A DNA stretch of 64,000 nucleotides from Bremerella sp. P1 (GTDB lineage Bacteria > Planctomycetota > Planctomycetia > Pirellulales > Pirellulaceae), in assembly GCF_028748185.1 (NCBI RefSeq), contig NZ_CP118164.1:3286001-3350000 (forward strand), in the 5' to 3' direction. The position numbers and the translations under genes are program-made. The first letter of the stretch is position 1. Each line of letters opens with the position of its first letter. The notes beneath the pieces were generated by a model, which made no database searches, was not told where the DNA came from, and worked only from the letters and a program-made list of their open reading frames with translations. This document shows positions 35,347 to 43,530 of this stretch, piece by piece.

Positions 35347-35503
35347 TAGCCACAGAGGCCACAGAGAGCACCGAGGGGGAAGAATTAAGAAGAGCCACGG
35401 ATTACACAGATTCCACGGATGAGAGGAGCAACAACAGGTTGCCGTTGTGAGTTGGTCCAGTTTGTTCCCCTTTCCTCGGTGCTCTCTGTGACCTCTGTGG
35501 CTA
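35347..35503. repeat. Inverted intergenic repeat element (157 bp)
   Basis: A 30-base arm at 35347-35376 (TAGCCACAGAGGCCACAGAG, then AGCACCGAGG) is repeated in inverted orientation at 35474-35503 with one mismatch. The interior holds GCCACGGATTACACAGATTC (35395 on) and CCACGGAT. 'GCCACAGAG' and 'ACGGATTACACGGAT' words are known as abundant intergenic repeats in many environmental bacteria. No ORF lies inside. It could be a MITE- or REP-like unit sitting between a terminator and scpB. Confidence 0.75.
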
Positions 35504-35558
35504 GCTCTTCCTCGGCTTTCATCTTGGTTAAAGCGGGAACGATCGATATAGTTCGGTT

Positions 35559-36314
35559 ATGACGGACGACGAGGAACAGTTCGATCTCTCTGCGATGTTC
35601 GCCGACGACGCCGACGACGGTGGGCTTTCGTTGGATCGTTTGTCGGAAACGTACGCCGAGGCCCTGGGCAATCGTCCTGTGCCATTTCAGGAAGAGACTC
35701 CACCGGAGTCTGACGAGGAAGCGCCAGACGACGAATCGACCGCTGAAGCCATTTCGCGACTGGCGGATGAAGCAGAAGCGGATGATCCCTGCGAACTGTC
35801 TCCCACAACCATTCTAGAAGCGATCTTATTCGTCGGGCACGCGTCGAACGACAAATTGACGGCTGAAAAGGCCGCTTCGGTGATGCGTGGGGTTCAAGCA
35901 GACGAAATCGACGATTTGGTTTCGCAGCTTAATCGCAAGTATGAATCTGAAGGTTGCCCCTACGAAATCACGGCGGTTGGCGGAACTTATCGCATGGCCC
36001 TCCGTGACGAGTTTCGCCCCTTGCGCGAGAAGTTCTACGGCAAGGTACGTGAGGCCAAGCTCTCGCAGCCGGCGATCGATGTCCTCTCGTTGGTTGCCTA
36101 CAACCAGGGTGCCACGCGGGAAGAAGTTGATGACATGCGGAACAAGCCGAGCGGGCCAATTCTCACCCAGTTGGTGCGTCGCCGGCTGTTGCGTGTGCAG
36201 CCTGACCCGGAAGATAAGCGGCTGAAACGCTACACGACGACTGAACGCTTTCTGCAGTTGTTCGGGCTGACCTCGCTCGATGATCTGCCTCAGCCCCAAT
36301 CGCTTGATGATTGA
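35559..36314 (+). CDS. scpB: Segregation and condensation protein B
   Basis: 251 residues. The first about 80 are acidic and probably disordered, longer than in most ScpB proteins. The rest is the tandem winged-helix ScpB core: 'TILEAILFVGHASNDKLTAE', 'EITAVGGTYRMALRDEFRPL', 'LSQPAIDVLSLVAYNQGATR', and 'GPILTQLVRRRLLRVQPDPE'. ScpB joins SMC and the kleisin ScpA to organise and segregate the chromosome. ScpA is not adjacent. A small gene follows after 11 bases. Confidence 0.94.
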   Translation: MTDDEEQFDLSAMFADDADDGGLSLDRLSETYAEALGNRPVPFQEETPPESDEEAPDDESTAEAISRLADEAEADDPCELSPTTILEAILFVGHASNDKLTAEKAASVMRGVQADEIDDLVSQLNRKYESEGCPYEITAVGGTYRMALRDEFRPLREKFYGKVREAKLSQPAIDVLSLVAYNQGATREEVDDMRNKPSGPILTQLVRRRLLRVQPDPEDKRLKRYTTTERFLQLFGLTSLDDLPQPQSLDD

Positions 36315-36325
36315 TTGGAGAGGCC

Positions 36326-36574
36326 GTGTCGGGCGAACCCGAAGGCGATGAGCCTCAGATTGATGTTGTGCATTCCCAAGAGAAACTCGTCGTTGTCGGA
36401 CGAGAAGCGATCGCCCAAACACAGGACCTAGGCGACGCGATTCGGTTGCTGTTCTCCCGAGGCATGGGCCTACTTTGGATTTGCCGTGCATTGCAGCCGC
36501 ATGTGAATGACGAACCGTTAGCGCTAAAACGTCGTGTGCTACAGATTCATCACGAAGTCGATGAGCAGAAGTAG
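36326..36574 (+). CDS. Small hypothetical protein downstream of scpB
   Basis: 82 residues from GTG 36326, which has GGAGAGG just upstream; a TTG at 36311 overlapping the scpB stop is the alternative. An acidic N-terminus is followed by a helical region ('LGDAIRLLFSRGMGLLWICR', 'LALKRRVLQIHHEVDEQ'). No known domain. Tight spacing suggests co-transcription with scpB. Confidence 0.6.
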   Translation: MSGEPEGDEPQIDVVHSQEKLVVVGREAIAQTQDLGDAIRLLFSRGMGLLWICRALQPHVNDEPLALKRRVLQIHHEVDEQK

Positions 36575-36843
36575 GCACCATGAAATTCGTAGAGATTGCT
36601 CGTTTCGAGAAGGTGTCTATCGAAAATAAGGTCGCTGTAAGTCGTTGAATATAGGTGGCTTATGGCGACTGCGGCTTTTGGCAGCTGACGAGCCAAGATC
36701 CGCTTGGTACAATGCGTCCCATCGATTTTGAGGGGCACAAGTTGCCCCTAAACTCGCTTCCGCGATACTTAGTGAGTATCGTCAGGCGAAAGCCCAAGTG
36801 GTTTTTCTCGGAAGTGATTCATCCCCCCGACGCAAGGTTTGGC

Positions 36844-37539
36844 ATGTCCCGTCGTTCGCATCTCGCGCGACTTCGCCAACAGTCTCCGCTTATTCTGCCA
36901 TCAGTGCTATCGTGTGACTTTAGCGATATGCGCGGTGAGGTAGAGCGACTGGAAGCTGCTGGCGTGCAAGCACTTCATTTGGACGTGATGGACGGAAATT
37001 TCGTCCCCAACATTACTTACGGAATGCCCATTGTGGCAGCATTTCGTAAGTTGACACAACTTCCGCTCGACGTCCATTTGATGATCGAGAATCCGGAGCG
37101 TTATATCCGACAGTTCTATGAGGCGGGCGCGGATATCATTACCGTTCACGAGGAAGCGACTGGAATCGACACGGCCAGTGTCCTACAAGAGATCAAGGAT
37201 ATGGGCTGTGGAGCCGGGGTGACCATTAACCCCGATATCCCTGTCGAGCGAGTTCTCCCTTTCGTGGACACAGCCGACTTGATACTAATCATGAGTGTTA
37301 ATGCAGGTTTTGGCGGTCAAACGTTCAATCCTGTGGCGTTGGAGAAGCTCGAAGCTTTGCGAAAAGTCGGTCCTCCCGAACTTCTGTTGGAAGTCGACGG
37401 AGGCGTGAACCTGGAAACGGTTCAGGCATGTACCGAAGCCGGGGCTGACCTCTTGGTAATAGGATCAGCGATTTTCAATCAATCGGATTACGGCGCAGCG
37501 ATTGACCAACTCTATCGATCTGCCCAAGTTTCGACCTAA
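36844..37539 (+). CDS. rpe: Ribulose-phosphate 3-epimerase
   Basis: 231 residues from ATG 36844 (AAGG upstream); the open frame extends 63 codons further but that part lacks family sequence. It interconverts ribulose-5-phosphate and xylulose-5-phosphate in the pentose phosphate pathway. Catalytic and metal residues are visible in 'PSVLSCDFSDM', 'LHLDVMDGNFVPNITYG' (His, Asp), 'LDVHLMIENPE' and 'LLLEVDGGVNLETV'. The phosphate site is the C-terminal 'VIGSAIFN'. The next gene starts 18 bases after its stop. Confidence 0.95.
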   Translation: MSRRSHLARLRQQSPLILPSVLSCDFSDMRGEVERLEAAGVQALHLDVMDGNFVPNITYGMPIVAAFRKLTQLPLDVHLMIENPERYIRQFYEAGADIITVHEEATGIDTASVLQEIKDMGCGAGVTINPDIPVERVLPFVDTADLILIMSVNAGFGGQTFNPVALEKLEALRKVGPPELLLEVDGGVNLETVQACTEAGADLLVIGSAIFNQSDYGAAIDQLYRSAQVST

Positions 37540-37556
37540 TTGAGAACAGCTTAGCC

Positions 37557-38144
37557 ATGTTACGAATAGTGCTCGTCCGACCTGGGCAGACCGAATACGA
37601 CTTTCAGGGTCGCATCCGTAGCCGTCTTGCCGTTCCGCTGACCGAAGAAGGAACACGCCAGGCGTCGGAAATGGTTCAACAGCTTCAGGCCCTGGAGATT
37701 CAGGCCATCTACTGTGGCCCTTGCCAGTCATGTCAGCAGACCGCTGAGACGTTCGCCCATGCCCTGGGTAAGCGAATCAAGCAAATGGACTGCCTGGCGA
37801 ACTTGAACGCCGGACTTTGGCAGGGAAAACTGATCACCGAGGTCAAGCAAAACCAGCCGACCGTCTACCGATTGTGGCAGGAAAACCCAGAGGCGGTCTG
37901 TCCCCCCCAAGGGGAGACTTTAGGCGAGGTGCGCTTGCGTGTGCAGAACGCCCTAGACAAGATATGGAAAAAGCATCAAAAAGGTGACGGCAATGTGATT
38001 GTAGTCGCCCCAGAACCTCTGGCATCCATCATTCGCAGCGAGATCCTGCAAACCGACTTCGGTGATTTGTGGCAGGCCGAACGTCGATGTGGATGGTGGG
38101 AATTGATCCAGTATGAAAAAAACGCAGTCGTCTCGAAAGTCTAA
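37557..38144 (+). CDS. Histidine-phosphatase-fold protein lacking catalytic residues (probable pseudoenzyme)
   Basis: 195 residues with phosphoglycerate-mutase-like layout: '[18 protein letters not shown]', '[17 protein letters not shown]', '[12 protein letters not shown]', '[11 protein letters not shown]', '[18 protein letters not shown]'. The R-H-G motif reads R8-P9-G, the second His is Pro152 (VVAPEPLAS), the second Arg is Ser58, and the WEG Glu is Gln89. Only Arg8 of the phosphate pocket remains, so phosphatase or mutase activity is very unlikely. The frame is intact with normal codon use, arguing for a functional non-catalytic protein. It sits between rpe and accD and may overlap the accD start region. 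Confidence 0.88.
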   Translation: MLRIVLVRPGQTEYDFQGRIRSRLAVPLTEEGTRQASEMVQQLQALEIQAIYCGPCQSCQQTAETFAHALGKRIKQMDCLANLNAGLWQGKLITEVKQNQPTVYRLWQENPEAVCPPQGETLGEVRLRVQNALDKIWKKHQKGDGNVIVVAPEPLASIIRSEILQTDFGDLWQAERRCGWWELIQYEKNAVVSKV

Positions 38145-38217
38145 GCCTGGCAAGAAGCAAGTGGCTGAAACTGACGAAACCACCTCTCCGACTACTCCCC
38201 TCGTCGAGGCATCCAAC

Positions 38218-39072
<855 letters not shown>

Positions 39073-39308
39073 TCTCAGTCCGCCCTAATCCCACCGGCGA
39101 CACTCTCACGGATGGTGTGTCTTGTGTCGCTTTGCAGGCCAGCTTAAAGTGGGGGATAGAGGCACCGGAACAGACAGACTAAACCCATCCAAGCGACGTC
39201 GATTTTGGCGACTGATGCGCCAATTTTGTCGGACGAAATCCGTTCAGGGGCCTAGATTTGAAGTATCGTTTCAAGTTTGTACCCTGATCGCGCGAGTCGC
39301 TTTTCCCG

Positions 39309-40187
39309 ATGAGTCTGCTCAAGAAGTTCACGTCATTCTTCGCCGGCCAACCCAGGCTTGATATCGCCTCGCGATTTTCAATCTTGAAAGAAGCCGTCTC
39401 GGGGACGATGAGCGAATTCTACAAGGTCCGCGAGCATTCGACCGGCCGAACGCTCGGGCTCAAGATTCTCGACCTGGAAAAGCAGCAATTCTTCGATTCT
39501 CGCTTTCAGGGGCTGAAGCGTCCCAAGGAAGGCGAAATCGCCATGTCGCTCACGCATCCGTGCATTGTGCGGACGCTGGAGCACGGCTTGGTGACCACTG
39601 GCCAGCAATACGTGCTGATGGAGTACTTAGAAGGCAAAGGGCTCAATTCGCTGATTGTCGACCGAGATCCGATGCTGGAAGGGAAGCAGCTGGTCTTGCT
39701 GCGTCAAATGGCGGACGCCCTGGCCTGCGTCCACGAGGCCGGGTACATCCACCGCGACATTTGCCCTCGAAACTTCATTGCGGCCCCAGATTGCCGCTCG
39801 TGCAAGCTCATCGACTTTGGGCTCACGCTGCCCGCCCTGCCGGAGTTCATGGCTCCTGGCAATCGTACGGGGACACCAAACTACATGGCCCCTGAGATCG
39901 TTCGTCGCCGACCTACCGACCAACGCGTGGATATCTTTTCTCTGGGCGTAACAGGTTTCCGCCTTTTGGTTTACGAATTGCCATGGGCCAGCGTGGAAGG
40001 GACCGGGCGAGATGCTTTGAGCCACGATACCGTCCCACCTGGCAACATCTTTGACCATCGTCCGAAGCTCAATCGGGAATTGGGGGAGCTGATCATGTCG
40101 TGCATCGACCGTGATCCCCGCAACCGCCCCGAGACTGCCCGTGACCTGCTTAACGCGTTGCAGAGAATCAAGCGGTTAGACGCTTAG
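39309..40187 (+). CDS. Serine/threonine protein kinase
   Basis: 292 residues, essentially a bare kinase domain with no membrane helix or sensor. The catalytic Lys is in 'LGLKILDLEKQ', the helix-C Glu is in 'PKEGEIAMSLTHP', the loop is 'YIHRDICPRNF', the metal site is 'LIDFGLTLPA', and the APE motif is in 'NYMAPEIV'. The glycine-rich loop is atypical ('LKEAVSGTMSEFYKV' instead of GxGxxG). It should phosphorylate Ser/Thr in the cytoplasm; the substrate is unknown. Confidence 0.92.
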   Translation: MSLLKKFTSFFAGQPRLDIASRFSILKEAVSGTMSEFYKVREHSTGRTLGLKILDLEKQQFFDSRFQGLKRPKEGEIAMSLTHPCIVRTLEHGLVTTGQQYVLMEYLEGKGLNSLIVDRDPMLEGKQLVLLRQMADALACVHEAGYIHRDICPRNFIAAPDCRSCKLIDFGLTLPALPEFMAPGNRTGTPNYMAPEIVRRRPTDQRVDIFSLGVTGFRLLVYELPWASVEGTGRDALSHDTVPPGNIFDHRPKLNRELGELIMSCIDRDPRNRPETARDLLNALQRIKRLDA

Positions 40188-40344
40188 AGGCGGCCCATTT
40201 GGTGGGTGAGTTACGCCTTGACGCCCATTCGGCCTCTGGTATCATGATGCGTTTCCCCTCGATCTAAAATTGTCGCCTAGGCGATAGAATACCCGGCGGA
40301 TTGCCCGTATTCCGCCTGATAACGCATAAATCAGGAGAGTTACC

Positions 40345-40551
40345 GTGACCATCGATAAGAGCCTTAAGGTTAAGCGGGGTGGTATTTCGACCCGCAGTGT
40401 ACTGAAGCGTAGCGAACGTATTGCTCAAATGAAGCAGCAAGGTACCTTCAATGACGAGAGCACTTCGCCTATCGGTCTGCCCAAGACCAAGGTCGTGAAG
40501 ATCTCGATGAAGAAGAAGAAGAAGGTCAAGGAAGAAGACGCGAAGAAGTAG
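40345..40551 (+). CDS. Small basic protein of the TIGR04137 type
   Basis: 68 residues starting with GTG 40345, preceded by AGGAG. It is very basic with a poly-Lys C-terminus (MKKKKKVKEED). The pattern 'IDKSLKVKRGGISTRSVLKR', 'SERI', 'IGLPKTKVVKI' matches my recollection of the 'small basic protein' family described for Planctomycetes, Verrucomicrobia and Chlamydiae. Its function is unknown; composition suggests RNA or ribosome binding. A clear terminator follows. Confidence 0.85.
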   Translation: MTIDKSLKVKRGGISTRSVLKRSERIAQMKQQGTFNDESTSPIGLPKTKVVKISMKKKKKVKEEDAKK

Positions 40552-40579
40552 TCGTCTTTCGCGATTCAACGATACAAGC

Positions 40580-40612
40580 AAAAGCCCTGGCGATTTCGTC
40601 AGGGCTTTTTGT
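40580..40612 (+). terminator. Rho-independent terminator
   Basis: AAAAGCCCTG (40580-40589) pairs with CAGGGCTTTT (40600-40609), with a few more pairs inside the loop and further T. The reverse side is A-rich, so it may also serve the convergent DUF3891 gene. Confidence 0.88.
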
Positions 40613-40625
40613 TTGGTTGCCGCTG

Positions 40626-41387
40626 CTACTTGGGGGCGAACCGCCACTCAAGCTGACACCAATCGTTCATTTCGCGCAGGACATCGTCGGTATCAGCGTA
40701 GTCGCGATCGGGCACCAAATAGCCCCCCACGGCCACATGCACATGGTCGACGGTCCATGGCCAAGGAGACGTCAGGATGTTGCCATTGGGCTGCGGCTCG
40801 ACCGTCAGCGGGATTTCGTCAGGGGTTTTCTCGAAGGTGTGAATCTCGCTGCGTTCGTCCAGGCACAGCCACAGGCTGAACCAGTCAAAGAATCGCAACT
40901 GCGCGACGGCCAGCTTTTCTTCTTCGTCGGAGCACTGGGGATGACGTTTTTCCCAGTTGTCGCGCCACGTCTCGCATAGTTCTTCGTATTTGTGGATGAA
41001 GGTCTGACCTGCTTCGCTTTCGGCCGACTCGCTATGCTCGCGGAGCGTCATGAAGTGTTCGGCAATCAGGTACTGAGCAAACGGGCTGATCCGTGCGGCC
41101 CACTCGATCGACTTCGTCCAGATGGCATGCGAGTCAGGTGCCGGGGAGTCGAGAAACGAAACCGGACGCTTGGTCTTGCGATCGATCGGCGGAGACTTGT
41201 CGACCGGGATCCAGCCATCGTCGTGATGAAAGATCGCTGGCCAGACCACCTCTGGGTGAACCAAAGGGGCGAACGGCTTGTTGCCCCAGTGCGAAGCAAG
41301 ATCGCCTGAAAGGGCGGCGTGCACCGACTGTTGTATCAGGAACAACTTGGGTTCACCGTCGGGTAATTTGTAGGGGCGAACAATCAC
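40626..41387 (-). CDS. DUF3891 family protein
   Basis: 253 residues from GTG 41387. Family members typically begin MIVR, and here the codons after GTG read I-V-R-P; an earlier GTG at 41426 would add 13 residues. Conserved blocks are 'FLIQQSVHAALSGDLASHWG', 'AIFHHDDGWIPVDKSP' and 'RFFDWFSLWLCL', with His/Asp pairs like a distant HD-domain metal site. Function unknown. It is convergent with the small basic protein gene. Confidence 0.85.
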   Translation of the reverse strand: MIVRPYKLPDGEPKLFLIQQSVHAALSGDLASHWGNKPFAPLVHPEVVWPAIFHHDDGWIPVDKSPPIDRKTKRPVSFLDSPAPDSHAIWTKSIEWAARISPFAQYLIAEHFMTLREHSESAESEAGQTFIHKYEELCETWRDNWEKRHPQCSDEEEKLAVAQLRFFDWFSLWLCLDERSEIHTFEKTPDEIPLTVEPQPNGNILTSPWPWTVDHVHVAVGGYLVPDRDYADTDDVLREMNDWCQLEWRFAPK

Positions 41388-41484
41388 AGCGGGGCCTTTC
41401 AGCGGGCAAATAGACCAGCAGAGCACTGTTCAAACGACGAGTCGTGACAGCGCTCTGAGTAATTGTACGCGCCGATCGTCGCGA

Positions 41485-42936
41485 TTAGCGTTTTTCGGCC
41501 GATTCGACCTTCGCTGAGATCAGTTCGGGTTCCTCGGCGCCTTCTTCTTTTGGGCTCTCGGCCACGGTCGGCTTGGGGCCTTCCATCAGATCGAATCCGC
41601 TCATGAACGAGCGGTCCGTCTGCCCGAACTTCTCGGCCAAGCTGGTCTCGAAGGTGAACACGGTCGAGTAGCGTCGCCCGTTGTCGTCCGAGATCAAGTA
41701 ATAGATCCAGGTGATTGGCATCTTGTTGGCCGTACCGACGGCGGTCACACGAAGCTCACGAAGACCTTGCGAATTGATTGCCTGCGAGGCATCGACAACT
41801 TGGCCCAGGCGTTCCTTCAGGGCTTTCTTGACTTCCGCTTCAAAGCCTTCGAGCGTCATCTGTTCGCCCGCTTTCATGTTGGTCAGGCGATTCACGTTGG
41901 CCTGGGCAATCAGTTCACCATCAGCAACCATGCGGAAGACGGTTTGCTTGGGTGTTTCGGCCATGGCATGCCAGCGGCGATCGTGCATCAGGCGAAATCC
42001 GCCCTCTTTACCCTCGAAGGCCAGCATCTTGCTGCCGTCGTTGGCCTGCAGATTCAGCTTCGCGAGATTGGTGTCACTAAGCTCTTCGGTGGGCTTGGCT
42101 GCTTCAATCTGGGTGCGGACAATCGCGGTGACATCGAAGCCGGGAAGTGCATGGCCAATACTGCGGTCTTCTTTGATAGAAGCCGCAAACCAGGTGATGG
42201 CCTGATTCCTGGTGTCCAGGTTCAAACGTCCCTTCAGCTCAATTTCGGTTGCGACGCCTTGGATGGCTCCGGAAACCTTACCTTCGAGCGAGATTTTAGC
42301 CACTCCAGACTTGTCCACATCGGTGAGGGTCGCCACCACTTCGTGGTTATTGATGGCATCGATGCCCAAGACTTGAGCGAGTGCTTGGTCGTCTGGCGAC
42401 CAGGTTTGGGTGATGGCAACCGGCTGGGCAGGAAATAGTTTCGATAAGACGGCCGGGTTGCCAGGAACGCTGATCAATTCCAGTTCTTCCCGCGTCAGGG
42501 TGTACTGCGGGCTGAACAGAATGGGTTGATCTTCGCTGGTATCGACGGAAATCAAACGCTTAACGGTCGGTAGCTTGTCGTCCAGGGGCTTTTCATTGGC
42601 CGTCGAGTTCGTCTCAGCTGTTTCGTAGTAGCGTACTGCTGAGGTTGGGCCCAGGACTCGTTCGATGGCGACGTACTTGCCTTCGAGAGTCATCGGATAG
42701 TGGCGTACCTTCTTACCGTCCGGGTTCACACGCATGGTTCCCTGGACTTTCAGCTCGGTGCTAACGCGTCGAGTCTTCCCGTCGAGCTTTTCTGTCAGCT
42801 TCCAGGTGTCTTCTGCCAAAATAGGTGAAGTGGCCCACAGTGCGAGGATCGAACCGGCCAGTAGGATGTGCTTAAAGGTGCTCGGGTTTCCGTAATTTCG
42901 TGTAACGAATATTGCCCGGTAAGCATCGAAATACAT
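41485..42936 (-). CDS. Large exported hypothetical protein
   Basis: 483 residues with a hydrophobic export signal (about 24-41, ending SPILAEDTW), preceded by an unusually long n-region of about 22 residues. The mature part is beta-rich with no recognised domain. It contains 'GKVSGAIQGVATEIELKGRL', similar to planctomycete proteins with a repeated 'G.i.G...ei.lkG' strand pattern, and an acidic C-terminus ('ESPKEEGAEEPE'). Probably periplasmic. No linked operon partner. Confidence 0.8.
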   Translation of the reverse strand: MYFDAYRAIFVTRNYGNPSTFKHILLAGSILALWATSPILAEDTWKLTEKLDGKTRRVSTELKVQGTMRVNPDGKKVRHYPMTLEGKYVAIERVLGPTSAVRYYETAETNSTANEKPLDDKLPTVKRLISVDTSEDQPILFSPQYTLTREELELISVPGNPAVLSKLFPAQPVAITQTWSPDDQALAQVLGIDAINNHEVVATLTDVDKSGVAKISLEGKVSGAIQGVATEIELKGRLNLDTRNQAITWFAASIKEDRSIGHALPGFDVTAIVRTQIEAAKPTEELSDTNLAKLNLQANDGSKMLAFEGKEGGFRLMHDRRWHAMAETPKQTVFRMVADGELIAQANVNRLTNMKAGEQMTLEGFEAEVKKALKERLGQVVDASQAINSQGLRELRVTAVGTANKMPITWIYYLISDDNGRRYSTVFTFETSLAEKFGQTDRSFMSGFDLMEGPKPTVAESPKEEGAEEPELISAKVESAEKR

Positions 42937-43530
42937 GTGTTCGGCCTGGAATTTGAGGTCTCTCGGGAAAAAGCGAAATCGCTATATACGGGAGAATCGT
43001 CAAATTCGGCGGAACAGGTTGAAAGAAAGTTGCCGCTGCGGTGTCTATCTCACGAGAGGCCTTTGTTTTTCCTGCTTCCAAGAAGTGGACAAAGCGTCAG
43101 GATTTGACATTTGCGGCATGTGTGCCTACGAAAGCGAGATGTCTCGCTGGATTTGGCATGATATTCGCAACAGGTTTTCATGCATTGACTTACGACAAAT
43201 GGCAGTCGCTAGTCATGACCCCTGAAACGGGGGTTTTTGAGAAAAGCATGAACAAATGAGCAACCAAATGAGTCATTTCCTCGTATAAGGTCATAGAGAA
43301 AGTTGGTTCGCAAGCTAATAGTTGATCGTTCATCCGTTTACTTTGCGTTCCACTAGACTTTTCAAGCATCTGACAGAAAGAGGCGCTCATCGACCGATGA
43401 GTAGCTGTCCCGTTGCTTGAGTGATAGTTCCCCGGGAAGGGGAGCTCTCTCCAAGTTAGGCATCGTCTGGGCGATCGGAACTCGCAGGGAAAACCAGACA
43501 GGTGTTGTTGATCACTGAGTGAGGGACAAC
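42937..43530. promoter_or_regulatory. Long leader/control region of the sigma factor gene
   Basis: 594 bases without a supported gene. At 43219-43233 CCCC-TGAAAC-GGGGG is followed by TTTTT, a weak terminator-like hairpin. At 43386-43401 CTCATCG-AC-CGATGAG is a perfect 7+7 palindrome about 130 bases before the sigma factor start. TTCCCCGGGAAGGGGA near 43427-43442 is a third small inverted repeat. These are candidate operator or attenuation sites. Confidence 0.4.

Noticed and set aside
35395-35430. Start of a CRISPR-like array suggested by repeated CACGGATxACACAG words
   Set aside because: Only partial, unequal repeats without regular spacers; they are part of the inverted repeat element, and no cas genes are nearby.
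36655-36843. N-terminal extension of the ribulose-phosphate epimerase frame (63 codons)
   Set aside because: No family sequence there; ATG 36844 with AAGG upstream gives the expected length.
42935-43225. Plus-strand frame of 96 codons with several Cys (CxC, CxxC, CxxC spacing) upstream of the sigma factor
   Set aside because: The Cys spacing hints at a zinc ribbon, but the frame overlaps the start of a minus-strand gene, has no ribosome-binding site and no recognisable domain. Chance is more likely.
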